A DNA stretch of 64,000 bases, from contig NZ_JAAOIW010000019.1 in the NCBI RefSeq assembly GCF_011440305.1, forward strand, positions 1 through 64,000, read 5' to 3'. The position numbers and the translations under genes were made by a program. Source of the stretch: Paenibacillus agricola. Lineage in GTDB: Bacteria > Bacillota > Bacilli > Paenibacillales > NBRC-103111. Positions 1 through 8,385 of the stretch are shown piece after piece. How positions within the stretch are numbered: position 1 is the first letter of the stretch; each line of letters begins with the position of its first letter. The notes beneath the pieces are model-generated. The model saw only the letters and a list, made by a program, of their open reading frames with translations, made no database searches and had not been told where the DNA came from.

Positions 1-203
1 TCTTTCAGGAACAATTCGATTTTTCGGTAATGGCATTACGAAAACCTCCGTCAAAGTAGGTAGAGAATACTTCGACGAAGGCTAATGGAAATCCTTGTTA
101 GTTAAATGGTCAGGCGTAGAAAAAAAACGATCATTTTCCAAACGTGAATGGCACCGGTCGGGTAAGAACGTGGGAACATCACCTCGCAAGGAGGGATGCC
201 ACA

Positions 204-725
204 ATGCATGCTTTGAGATATTGGGATTATTACGGAATGACGGAACGCTTTACGGAATTATACGACAGAGCTATGAAACAGGAAGTTTTCTCGAACTTAT
301 ACGACATAATTACATCCAGGGAAAATATCTTATTGGCCTATCGTATGATGAAATCCAACAAAGGTTCAAAGACGCCTGGAACGGATGGAAAAACCATCTC
401 TGACATACAAAAGCTATCCGACGATGAATTAGTATCTGTAATCCAAACCAAGCTACAAAACTATCAGCCCAAAAAAGTTAGACGGAAACTCATAGAAAAA
501 GATAATGACAAATTAAGGCCTCTCGGAATTCCCTGTATCTTGGGTCGCATCATTCAGCAATGCTTCAAGCAAGTGTTGAACCCATAGCAGAATCCCAGTT
601 TTACAAGCATAGCTATGGTTTTCGCCCCCTCCGGTCAACGCACCATGCGATGGCCAGGGTACAATTCCTTGTCAACCACTCACAACTGCATTATGTCGTA
701 GACATTGACGTTTTGGGGTTCTTCG
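204..725 (+). pseudogene. Group II intron reverse transcriptase fragment (outer RT), frameshifted and interrupted
   Basis: This is the N-terminal part of a group II intron-encoded reverse transcriptase/maturase. The ATG at 204 follows a GAGGG ribosome binding site. The protein contains the RT-0/RT-1 region: NKGSKTPGTDGKT, then KVRRKLIEKDNDKLRPLGIP, an RT signature. The first frame stops at about 587. Shifting frame near position 578 (apparently one G lost in a Leu-Glu codon pair) restores PIAESQFYKHSYGFRP and then VVDIDVLGFF, the start of the RT catalytic block. The gene is cut there at 725 by a second group II intron, and no downstream half appears in the window. It is inactive. An ATG at 144 is possible but lacks the good ribosome binding site. 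Confidence 0.85.
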
Positions 726-2036
726 GTGCGCCTAGGTAAGCTGGGTGCTTTCAGTGGGTGCAATTCCCACCCGGGCAAAGGGAAGAGCCACCCTACCCGG
801 AATCGAGTCTTGAACACGCAAAGGCAACGATGCGGGTTAAGCGTAGACAGAGCGACGTCCAGGCCGTAACGCAAGTGAAGCGATAGAGCCTCGTGAGATG
901 TCCGGGGGCCGACAAGGTCGAAAACTTGGAAGGCTACAGTAGATTTCCGACAAAGGCGAGGAAATCGGAGACCCCGGCGGGGTCTGAGAGCACGGCATGG
1001 CGGAAATGGAAGCATCACGGAACTAGGGAGATCCATCGCGGTCTTCGCGAGAAAAAAAATGCGGATTACGCCGACTGAAAGGACCATCCATAGGGGAGCG
1101 GATGCCGCGGTGGAAGTCGGACCTGCTGGTAGTACTCGGAGCGCGGGAAGGCCGCGTACAGGGGGAAGCGGCAGGACAGAGTAAGTTCTTAACAGCGAAA
1201 CATACCCCACACACAGAGGTGGACCTTGTATGTCAACACAACTGGCTAAGATAGCAGAGAAAGCTCGGCAAGATAAGAAGATCCAGTTTACGTCACTGGC
1301 GCATCTCATGACACCGGAGTTTCTGCAAGAGACCTGGGGGATGATGAACCGCAAAGGGGCGAGCGGAGTAGATGGGGAAACAACGGTACAGTTTGAAGAA
1401 AATCTGAAAGAACGGACCGAACATCTATGGGCGCGGCTCAGACAAAATCGCTACCAGGCTCCACCTGTAAGGAGAGTGGACATTCCGAAAGGAAATGGAA
1501 AGACACGCCCACTTGGCATCCCTACTGTGGAAGACCGCCTCGTCCAACGAGCGGTAGCAAGAATAGTCGAAGCCATCTATGAACAAGATTTTCTGGGTCT
1601 ATCTTATGGATTTCGTCCGGGAAGAAACCCGCATATGGCGCTTCAGGCGCTCCGAACGTGCATAGTAACCAAGAAAGTCAGGCATGTATTCGAAGCGGAT
1701 ATCCGCAGCTACTTCAACCACATCAACCACGAATGGCTGATGAAGATGGTCCAACAACGTATCGCTGACCCAGCCATTCTACGGCTAATCGGAAAATGGT
1801 TGCGGGCAGGAGTCATGCAACAAGGCGTCGTCACGAGAAATGAGGAAGGAACGCCACAAGGCTGACCGATTAGTCCCTTGCTGGCGAACATCTATTTGCA
1901 TTACGTGCTGGACCTCTGGTTCAAGAAACGGTTCAAGAAGTGCGTACAAGGAGAGGCGTATCTCATCCGCTTTGCGGATGACTACGTCGCATGTTTCGAA
2001 TACAAGCGAGATGCTGAAGATGCCGCGCATGAGAAT
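726..2036 (+). mobile_element. Group II intron remnant nested inside another intron's RT gene
   Basis: The 5' boundary is inferred from GTGCG at 726-730, the usual bacterial group II 5' end. It lies directly after the GFF codons of the outer RT. About 500 bp of ribozyme-like, structured, GC-richer sequence follows, and then an RT open reading frame at 1230. The 3' part (end of the RT, X and endonuclease domains, domains V and VI) is missing. Recognisable RT sequence stops around 2030-2040, and very AT-rich DNA begins. The truncation point probably marks where the downstream island joined or a deletion occurred. Confidence 0.75.
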
Positions 2037-2054
2037 GATGAATTAAATGGATAA
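1230..2054 (+). pseudogene. ltrA: Group II intron RT/maturase, in-frame stop and 3' truncated
   Basis: The encoded protein reads as an LtrA-like reverse transcriptase. It has GASGVDGETT, VDIPKGNGKTRPLGIPT, LSYGFRPGRNPH, EADIRSYFNHINH, and GTPQG followed by a TGA at 1863-1865, where the family normally has GTPQGGPISP. Reading through the stop in the same frame gives PISPLLANIYLHYVLDLW and LIRFADDYVACF, with the catalytic YADD motif present as FADD. Homology ends about ten residues later, and the reading frame ends at 2052-2054 in unrelated AT-rich sequence. The X and endonuclease domains are absent. The nonsense change (GGA to TGA is a single substitution) and the truncation make it non-functional. 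Confidence 0.88.
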
Positions 2055-2076
2055 TTGTATTATAAGATGGAGGTTT

Positions 2077-2105
2077 TTGTAATTTTGTGTAGAATATATT
2101 ACTAT
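2077..2105 (+). promoter_or_regulatory. Possible sigma-A promoter for the caspase/GTPase pair
   Basis: TTGTAA at 2077-2082 and TACTAT at 2100-2105 are separated by 17 bp, about 70 bp before the caspase start. Each hexamer matches consensus at about 4 of 6 positions. The region is AT-rich, so chance matches are likely. Confidence 0.3.
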
Positions 2106-2128
2106 ATTGCCTCTCTTGTGAGCAATAT

Positions 2129-2158
2129 TTGTATTTTGGTTATTTGTATTTTGGTTAT
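2129..2158 (+). repeat. Perfect 15-bp tandem direct repeat upstream of the caspase gene
   Basis: The unit TTGTATTTTGGTTAT occurs twice in a row (2129-2143 and 2144-2158), ending 17 bp before the TTG start of the caspase gene. It could be a regulator site or a replication-slippage product in AT-rich DNA. Confidence 0.7.
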
Positions 2159-2175
2159 CGGAAGGGTGAATTTGT

Positions 2176-3066
2176 TTGAGTAGGCAAGCACTTCTAGTGG
2201 GGATCGATAATTACATTCATTGGAATAAACTGCGGTGCTCTGTTAATGACGCAAAATATATGAGTACAATCTTTGAAGATTGCAATTTTGAAACTACTAT
2301 ACAGCTGAATACTAGTAGGGAACAGCTTCAAGATGCTATTTTGAATTTTCGATACAGTTTATCTCAACATGATACTGGACTACTATATTTTGCTGGACAT
2401 GGAGTTGAAATAGAAGGGAGACAATATTTAGTTCCCAGTGATTGTAGTACAACTGAGAATGAAAATTTCTTCTCAGAATTGGTTGATACCACGAATCTTA
2501 TTAATGAGTTTTCTTCTAGTGATAATTTCACTGGGATAATTCTATTAGATTGTTGTAGGGAAAAACTCGAATATACAACTCGTACTAGAGGGATGATACA
2601 TAATGATATATACAAATCAAAGGGAGCTTACATTGCCTTTGCTACTGGTCCAAATCAGCCTGCACACGAAAGAGACATAGATGGGCATGGAACTTTTACT
2701 TATTATTTGGGTGAGACAATTAAAGAGTATGGAACAGAAAGAATTGAATCAGTATTAAAGAGAGTTCGGAAAAAAGTTGTTGAACAACATAATGATCAGA
2801 TTCCATGGGACTATTCTTCACTAATGGACGACTTTTATTTCAAAATTCGCGGGAAAGAGGAAAAATCAAGTGTATCCAATTTCTTTAATAGTTTGATTGA
2901 AGAATTAATACAGAAGAACTTGGCATATTCTAAATTAATCGATGAGATCGAAGAACGACTAATCCAATCTCCCGATATTTTTAAAGATATAGAGCTAAAA
3001 AAACAAGATCTTATTATTTATATACTTAATGAACTTGATCAGTACTTCATAAAATTGAATAGATAG
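2176..3066 (+). CDS. Caspase-fold (peptidase C14) protein
   Basis: A 296-residue protein starting at a TTG preceded by GGAAGGGTG. Residues 1-225 form a caspase/metacaspase-like domain: N-terminal ALLVGIDNY, the catalytic His in YFAGHG (His75), and the catalytic Cys in LLDCCR (second Cys, about residue 127). These form the His-Cys dyad of family C14. Residues 225-296 are predicted helical and charged, with no domain I recognise. The next gene begins 14 bp downstream with its own ribosome binding site, so the two are probably co-transcribed. Both genes are much more AT-rich than the flanking DNA and sit beside broken introns and an IS remnant, suggesting horizontal acquisition. In bacteria, caspase-like proteases are often effectors in conflict systems. 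That role, and the substrate, are inference here. Confidence 0.85.
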   Translation: MSRQALLVGIDNYIHWNKLRCSVNDAKYMSTIFEDCNFETTIQLNTSREQLQDAILNFRYSLSQHDTGLLYFAGHGVEIEGRQYLVPSDCSTTENENFFSELVDTTNLINEFSSSDNFTGIILLDCCREKLEYTTRTRGMIHNDIYKSKGAYIAFATGPNQPAHERDIDGHGTFTYYLGETIKEYGTERIESVLKRVRKKVVEQHNDQIPWDYSSLMDDFYFKIRGKEEKSSVSNFFNSLIEELIQKNLAYSKLIDEIEERLIQSPDIFKDIELKKQDLIIYILNELDQYFIKLNR

Positions 3067-3080
3067 GGAGGTCGTAAAAA

Positions 3081-5288
3081 TTGATTAATTCTCGAAAAAA
3101 AACAATAAAAGCTGCTGTTATTGGAAGATCCGCTTCAGGGAAGTCGGCCTTCATACGTTCATTCAGTCGACACCCTGAATTAATTAAATCTGTAGGTCGA
3201 GGTCAAACTACACGGTCTTATGCAGAGTATCGCTTTCTACTAAAAAGCGAAGATAAACCTACAGATGTAATTATCTCATTTTTGAATGAGAGGACATTTG
3301 TTCGGAAGAGAACTGATCAAGTGATTGAAAAATTTTCTGGGTTTTTAAAAAAGGAAAATAAAACAGATCTTACAATCGACTGGATGAAAGAGCAAATAGA
3401 AGAATATTATGATGATCTAATAGAAGCTGTAATTTACTCCACTGACTTTTTTGATGTAAGGGAATTTAATTTTCTGTCAACTTCTATTGTTTGGGAACTA
3501 GAAGAATTATTTAAAGAAATATGTATAGTAATAACAGATGTCCAGAAAAAACAAGATACAGATGCACAGCAATTCAAATTTTTTGATCTAAAAAAATTAA
3601 CGGATTTTAAAATAATAAATAGTTCTGAAACTGATAGTAGTAAGTACAATATAAGTGAAAACACATCAGAGTTAGTAGAAAGAGTTTGGATTCTATTTTT
3701 TACGATAGCGTATCAAATTATTATTAAGGCAGTTCAATTACAATTTAAGAATCATATTAATATTCCTAATGACAATGAACCTATTGTCTTTAAATTTACA
3801 CTTGATGAAAGTTATAAAGGGTTACTCGAATTATGTCTAACGGTTGTCAATACACAATTAAGTGAAAAGAGCTCTCTTTCCGGAATGATTGAGAAAGTTA
3901 TTATTACTAGTATCATCAATAAAGAATACTATTCTAAATTACAACCATTAAATATTAATAGCATAATTCTAGTTGATACATATGGATTAGATCATGCTAA
4001 TCCAGCTGAGGAGCCAATGTTAATTGAGAGGTATCGACAAATATTTAATGTTGATTATCCAGGCTTATCTGCAGCTTTCTTTGTTGAGCCTATACGTCCA
4101 GGGGCCGCTACTACTTTTCTAAACGAGATTGAAATATTATACTCACAAAAACCTAGTATTATGACATATGTTGTTGCTTCTCACATAGATGAGCAGAGTG
4201 ACCTTATTATTTCTAAGAACAAAGAATGGCTGCTCTTGGAAGAGAAAAATGGGGATTACACTGAGTTTGATGGAAAAGTTTTAGATCTTTTATTTAAATC
4301 TAATAAAATCATAAGTACTTTAAAACGAAATAGAATCCCGGAGACCCTTGCGAACAAACGTGTTGAAATCATGCGTAAAAGACTTGCGCCATTTTGTGGA
4401 AAAGATCAGAACTTTTTAAAGAATCCTGAATTGATGAACGATATGAATTTAATATCTATTACTTCATTAGTTACGTCGATAATTGATCAAGAACATCTAG
4501 GTGATGGTTATATAAATATCGAAAAATTAAAAATTGTGTTATTAGATAAAGAAAAGGTGCTTCCATTTGCCAAGATTCTAATTGATGAGGCCACTAAGAT
4601 TTTCCAAAGATTATTTGTAGTGATTGGACCTAGGACAAAATGGAAATACAGGACGAATCTGTCTTCTAATATATTAGGATTTGATGGAAGTGTCTTCAAT
4701 GTAACTTGGTATCGTATATTCAATGATGCATATAATTATACATTTACTAAACAAGTAGAAATTAACCGTGAGAAAGTGATGCTATCAGATGTTTATGGAT
4801 TTGTTGGAAATGAAAAAGTTGCTTTTGATGAATTAATGACACTCCATTTTGGATCACTATTTAATAAGCCTTCCGAAGGTGAGTTGTTACAAATTTGGCC
4901 ACAGGAAATAAGTTTGAAAAACTATAAAGAAACAGAAGATCAAAGAAATTCAATGTGGGGAATATTATTGGATTGTATACAAGAAATAGAGGTATTCAAT
5001 TATCAAAATTATGGTAGTGTATTAGAGTGGTTAAACCATCTTCATAATTTTACTAATAGGTGTGATGAAAAATTTTATAACTCTTGGTATGAAATTTTCT
5101 TTGATAGGATGAATAATTCTTTTATGAAAGCCTGTCGTGAACATAATTATAAAGTTGCAGCTGTAAAAGCAAAGAGATCGGAGAAATCTTATTTTGAAAA
5201 GAAAGAAGAGCTATATTTAGAATATAGTCAAAATTATGATTCTCAAATTGAAAAAGAAGTTTTTTTCAGTTCAATAAACGAACTATAG
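3081..5288 (+). CDS. Large P-loop GTPase-like protein, partner of the caspase-like protease
   Basis: A 735-residue protein with a TTG start and a GGGAGG ribosome binding site overlapping the caspase stop. The Walker A/G1 motif is GRSASGKS (residues 15-22). A Walker B/G3-like motif, LVDTYGLDH, has its DxxG at residues 299-302, and VVASHIDE (about 365-370) may be a degenerate G4. The roughly 280 residues between G1 and G3 are far longer than in ordinary GTPases and read as a large, charged, helical insertion. The C-terminal 270 residues (after the VVIGPRTKW region) are not recognised. There is no signal peptide or obvious membrane segment. By context it may sense or assemble and control the caspase, as NTPase switches do in effector systems. 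This is inference; the family cannot be named from sequence alone. Confidence 0.7.
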   Translation: MINSRKKTIKAAVIGRSASGKSAFIRSFSRHPELIKSVGRGQTTRSYAEYRFLLKSEDKPTDVIISFLNERTFVRKRTDQVIEKFSGFLKKENKTDLTIDWMKEQIEEYYDDLIEAVIYSTDFFDVREFNFLSTSIVWELEELFKEICIVITDVQKKQDTDAQQFKFFDLKKLTDFKIINSSETDSSKYNISENTSELVERVWILFFTIAYQIIIKAVQLQFKNHINIPNDNEPIVFKFTLDESYKGLLELCLTVVNTQLSEKSSLSGMIEKVIITSIINKEYYSKLQPLNINSIILVDTYGLDHANPAEEPMLIERYRQIFNVDYPGLSAAFFVEPIRPGAATTFLNEIEILYSQKPSIMTYVVASHIDEQSDLIISKNKEWLLLEEKNGDYTEFDGKVLDLLFKSNKIISTLKRNRIPETLANKRVEIMRKRLAPFCGKDQNFLKNPELMNDMNLISITSLVTSIIDQEHLGDGYINIEKLKIVLLDKEKVLPFAKILIDEATKIFQRLFVVIGPRTKWKYRTNLSSNILGFDGSVFNVTWYRIFNDAYNYTFTKQVEINREKVMLSDVYGFVGNEKVAFDELMTLHFGSLFNKPSEGELLQIWPQEISLKNYKETEDQRNSMWGILLDCIQEIEVFNYQNYGSVLEWLNHLHNFTNRCDEKFYNSWYEIFFDRMNNSFMKACREHNYKVAAVKAKRSEKSYFEKKEELYLEYSQNYDSQIEKEVFFSSINEL

Positions 5289-5395
5289 AATAGTAGGGGA
5301 ACAAAATTATTTATATCAATGGGAACAGAGTGAATCAATCTTTCTTACTATCATCAGATGAGAATCTTTGATAAAACAACAGATGGACTATATAA

Positions 5396-5429
5396 ACATC
5401 GCCACATAAAAAGAGGCGGCGGTGTTTTT
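5396..5429 (+). terminator. Probable terminator after the caspase/GTPase pair
   Basis: An 8-bp stem (ACATCGCC at 5396-5403 with GGCGGTGT at 5418-5425, one G-U pair) is followed by a T run. It lies 108 bp after the GTPase stop. Confidence 0.45.
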
Positions 5430-5761
5430 GTGTTTGTGTTGTTTTTGAGAGTTGTTATTTTTTCGGGTTGACAAGAACGCCCGGAGGCAAAGGATAGGTA
5501 CAAGGGAGAATTCGCGGTTTGACGCTGCACTAAGGTTTACGTATGCCGAAAGTGCGTTGTAAGTTGGCAAAAGCTCCCTTTGACGTAGGCTTACCATGTG
5601 GTACCCAACCACGAATAGCAGTGTGCAAACCGTCGCTCACATTTTGCCTTCGCGCGTAGTGTTTTAGCGGAAAACATCGGGGCTTGACAAGTCACGTTCA
5701 TAGCAGCGTCAAATAAGAAGGTGTATTCCAATCCAATCTAGACTTTGAGACAATTCCGTTA
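5430..5761. other. Intergenic stretch without a recognisable gene
   Basis: Base composition changes here from the AT-rich island to GC-richer DNA. Open frames are short and no family was recognised. It may be debris of mobile DNA lying between the island and the IS66 remnant. Confidence 0.5.
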
Positions 5762-5772
5762 GTAAGTCGTTG

Positions 5773-5800
5773 GAGTTTTTCGACTCTACTCGAAAAACTC
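5773..5800. repeat. Perfect 11-bp inverted repeat in the IS66 leader
   Basis: GAGTTTTTCGA (5773-5783) is exactly complementary to TCGAAAAACTC (5790-5800), with a 6-bp loop. It lies 18 bp before the tnpA start and could limit read-through or translation of the element's genes. Confidence 0.7.
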
Positions 5801-5818
5801 TAATGGGAGTGTGTCCAA

Positions 5819-6190
5819 TTGCAAACTGGTGAAATGAGAAATCGCTATCGACTCCAGCAATGGACTGAGATCATTCGTGACTGCCGTTCCAGTGGTCAGA
5901 CCGTGGTTCGCTGGTGTGCCGATCACGAAGTCAATGTGAAAAGCTATTACTACTGGCTTCGGAAAATCCGTGAAGCTGCGTGTGAATCCCATCCCGCCTT
6001 CTCCTCCCCGAATGAACCCACTCTCGTACCGGTCCCTCCATCTTTGCGGACGAACGCCCCACGTTCCGAAGCGAGCCATAAACAAGCGGCCAACATTCTT
6101 CGTACGGATGCCGTTACGATTGAAATTCATCCGCATGCGTCTACTGCACTTCTCAAACAGACGCTTCGCATCCTGCAGTATGTTCGGTGA
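5819..6190 (+). CDS. tnpA: IS66 family accessory protein TnpA
   Basis: A 123-residue protein with a TTG start (an in-frame ATG lies five codons later). The N-terminus, RYRLQQWTEIIRDCRSSGQTVVRWCADHEVNVKSYYYWLRKIR, is the helix-turn-helix region typical of IS66 OrfA/TnpA. The C-terminal IEIHPHASTALLKQTLRIL matches the family's tail. It overlaps tnpB by 11 bp, the arrangement used for translational coupling in IS66 elements. Because tnpC is missing, the element cannot move on its own. Confidence 0.82.
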   Translation: MQTGEMRNRYRLQQWTEIIRDCRSSGQTVVRWCADHEVNVKSYYYWLRKIREAACESHPAFSSPNEPTLVPVPPSLRTNAPRSEASHKQAANILRTDAVTIEIHPHASTALLKQTLRILQYVR

Positions 6191-6536
6191 CATCTCGAAG
6201 GCCGATCAACTGTATATCGCCTGTGGTTATACGGATATGCGAAAGTCCATGGATGGATTCATTCACTTGGTGCAACATCAGCTACAGTTGAACCCGTTCC
6301 AGAATCATTTGTTTCTGTTCTGCGGCCGCAAGTGCGACCGGATGAAAGCCTTGTACTGGGAAGGCGATGGATTCGTCCTGTTGTACAAACGGCTGGAATC
6401 CGGCCAATACCAGCGGCCCATGAATGCGGAGGCCGTACGCTCGATCACGCCACAGGAGTTTCGGTGGTTGCTGGAGGGACTGTCGATCCATCAGCCAAAA
6501 GCGGTCAAAAAGCTGGGCTTCACCCCATCCTTGTAG
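6180..6536 (+). CDS. tnpB: IS66 family accessory protein TnpB
   Basis: A 118-residue protein of the usual IS66 OrfB length. The sequence is typical: YIACGYTDMRKSMDGF, FLFCGRKCDRMKALYWEGDGFVLLYKRLE, and an ITPQEFRWLLEGL tail. The ATG at 6180 overlaps the 3' end of tnpA. A longer upstream reading of the same frame exists but has no homology to the family. The downstream transposase gene is lost; the element ends abruptly shortly after the stop. Confidence 0.85.
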   Translation: MFGDISKADQLYIACGYTDMRKSMDGFIHLVQHQLQLNPFQNHLFLFCGRKCDRMKALYWEGDGFVLLYKRLESGQYQRPMNAEAVRSITPQEFRWLLEGLSIHQPKAVKKLGFTPSL

Positions 6537-6829
6537 GTCAAAACAGAGCCATTTATGCACCTTAATATAATAGTGATTTGTTTATGAAAAGTAGTAAAGG
6601 TTATGTTGATTAAGCTAAATTTACGTATTTCTCACGAAATTATACTACTTTGCTGATTATTTACCCATGGAGATTCCACTATGCAATATACCAAGTTAAA
6701 GCATAATAAAGAATAACATCAAAAGGGGAATTATTGAGCTAACGGCAACGTTGGTTAATCGAACCAAGGAGCAGTTTCCTGCGGCTAAAGGGCAATAGAG
6801 TCGAATAAAAAAGATGGGGGGCTATTTAA
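6537..6829. other. AT-rich intergenic DNA, nothing recognised
   Basis: There is no open frame of note, no clear terminator and no repeat. The AT-rich composition resembles the caspase/GTPase cassette upstream, so this may be the far side of the same acquired DNA, split by the IS66 element. Confidence 0.4.
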
Positions 6830-7027
6830 ATGAAACGATTAGTAATTATTACGGTCGGGAAAACAGATAGTGGAAAGACCACATTTGCAAAAACGTTAGA
6901 GTTACCTAATTCAGTCGTGATCGACCAAGATCATGCTGCTTTCCTTACAGCCTATTACAAGTCATTAATTTCGTCGCAGGATTCTAAAGTATTCAAGCAT
7001 ATGGGGTTGTCTAACAGCCCCATATAG
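6830..7027 (+). pseudogene. Truncated P-loop ATP-binding protein
   Basis: A 65-residue reading frame with a GGGGG ribosome binding site before its ATG. It starts MKRLVIITVGKTDSGKTTFAKTLE, a Walker A motif of the small ATP-binding/kinase-like proteins common in Bacillales, followed by SVVIDQDHAAF. Such proteins are usually about 170-190 residues, so roughly two thirds are missing after GLSNSPI. A short expressed peptide cannot be excluded, but decay is the simplest reading. Confidence 0.6.
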
Positions 7028-7352
7028 GTTGGGGTATTTTGGCATATTATATCAAGTAGCAATACCAAATATAGGAATAAAAAACCATGATTAAGGAGAA
7101 TTTTCTTAACTTAAAAAGAGGAATTTTATTCCATAATGTCGAAACATGGAATACCTGAAATAAGAAATGGAAAGTTATTAATATGGCTAGATGAAAAAGT
7201 AAAGAAAAGTAAGAAAACGAAATGGTTGGTTCCTTTTTCGGTACGTATTAATTCACTAATACGCAATCCACCTCTATTAGCGTAGTTAACCTTGCTTTTG
7301 CTGTCGTGATAGTAGTTTTGATCATTCAGAAAATGAACTAAATGAACAAACT

Positions 7353-7549
7353 ATGGAAGTACTATTTAAAAACACGGTTTTGATGCAAGCATTACGCAAG
7401 GTGACGGAGATTATGTTGCTCAACTCGTTATCGCCAAAACTGGTATGCTATTCTGGTCCAGTCCAAATGCTACAGCAAAAATGTCTGGATCCAGGCTATA
7501 CAAAAAGGCTAAGGCACTGTATCTCATTACGGTACCACAGTCATCATAA
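7353..7549 (+). pseudogene. Frameshifted remnant resembling an Mrr-type restriction endonuclease domain
   Basis: Joining the frame of EQTMEVLFKN to the frame starting at 7373 gives HGFDASITQGDGDYVAQLVIAKTG, then YKKAKALYLITVPQSS before a stop at 7547-7549. This resembles the Mrr_cat pattern (G-x-A-x-x-TQGSGDYGADLVI-x-K-x-G ... YYKADKAIVVTNS), with the motif acidic residue changed (GDYVAQ for GDYGAD) and the QAKRY segment missing. The frame shift and the lost catalytic segment imply a dead gene. Assignment is by eye. Confidence 0.4.
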
Positions 7550-7575
7550 TTTTGATTTAAGTGAAGGAGAAACTA

Positions 7576-8385
7576 ATGCCTCTATTAAAAGAAATATTTG
7601 ACTGGCTTAAATCTTATTTTAATAATGATCCTAACTTTGGATGGTATGTCATTTTTATTCTTATAGTGTTATGGATGTATAAGGAAATACGCATGAAATA
7701 CATAGGGAACAAAAAAGACGATGAGGAATTGCTTTGCAGAACATTGAGCATTTACATGGAGACAAAATTAGAACTATTAAAATATCAAGCAGCAAAAATT
7801 GACATTTACGTGTTAAATGAAAAGCTAACCCGTAATATTTCTGTATTTCCTTATCCATTAAGATATTCGATTAACGAATGGATAACCAGTAAAGGAATTA
7901 ACAGCCACTCCTTACAGAAGATTATTGATAGGCTAAATGATGAAATAAATTATTTGCTCCTTAAGCAAGATAATAGATACGATTCTCGAAATGAAGAAGG
8001 TATTGTATTACCTACATTTGTATTTATTCGTAGAATATTCGATCCGTTCTTTATACCGCTATTTTATACATTCTTAATTCTTTTTGTCATTTTCTTTCTA
8101 GGTTTTATGATTATAGTTGCTAATAATGGAGATATTTTCACTAAATTCTTAGGTTACTCCCTAATATTTAATACGATTATGTATGTAATATTTGTCGAAT
8201 CTTCAGTAATGCAACTAATAAAAAAAAGGAGAGTTTTTTCTTCATTAGGGTACACAATTTCTGCGGGCTTCATAATATTATCCCTGATTTTATTTATTTG
8301 GGGACCGTGGTATAGAGGGTTAATTTTATTCTGTCTGTTGGTTTTCTACTTGTTTTTTTTCATTAAAAATACTGAGAGAAATTGA
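7576..8385 (+). CDS. Uncharacterised integral membrane protein
   Basis: A 269-residue protein; ATG at 7576 with AAGGAG 7 bp upstream (a GTG at 7561 overlaps that site and is less likely). A membrane segment near residues 20-36 (WYVIFILIVLWMY) is followed by a charged, predominantly helical cytosolic region (40-150). At least four further hydrophobic segments follow: FIPLFYTFLILFVIFFLGFMIIV, LGYSLIFNTIMYVIFV, YTISAGFIILSLILFIWG and LILFCLLVFYLFFF. I do not recognise the family. It is as AT-rich as the caspase cassette and surrounded by gene remnants, so it likely belongs to the same foreign DNA. A membrane effector or immunity role is possible but unsupported. Confidence 0.7.
   Translation: MPLLKEIFDWLKSYFNNDPNFGWYVIFILIVLWMYKEIRMKYIGNKKDDEELLCRTLSIYMETKLELLKYQAAKIDIYVLNEKLTRNISVFPYPLRYSINEWITSKGINSHSLQKIIDRLNDEINYLLLKQDNRYDSRNEEGIVLPTFVFIRRIFDPFFIPLFYTFLILFVIFFLGFMIIVANNGDIFTKFLGYSLIFNTIMYVIFVESSVMQLIKKRRVFSSLGYTISAGFIILSLILFIWGPWYRGLILFCLLVFYLFFFIKNTERN

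Larger units (their letters stand above)
5762..6536 (+). mobile_element. IS66-family remnant (tnpA and tnpB only)
   Basis: Two overlapping genes match the first two accessory frames of IS66-type elements. The third gene, tnpC (the DDE transposase), is absent; unrelated AT-rich DNA begins directly after tnpB. GTAAG at 5762 could be the left terminus, since IS66 ends commonly begin GTAA, but the boundary was not confirmed because no right end is visible. Confidence 0.7.

Noticed and set aside
680-1354. Minus-strand frame of 224 codons across the inner group II intron
   Set aside because: It lies over structured ribozyme sequence and the RT start, has no ribosome binding site and no recognisable domain.
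5388-5612. Minus-strand frame after the GTPase gene
   Set aside because: It runs across the probable terminator and has no ribosome binding site or recognisable sequence.
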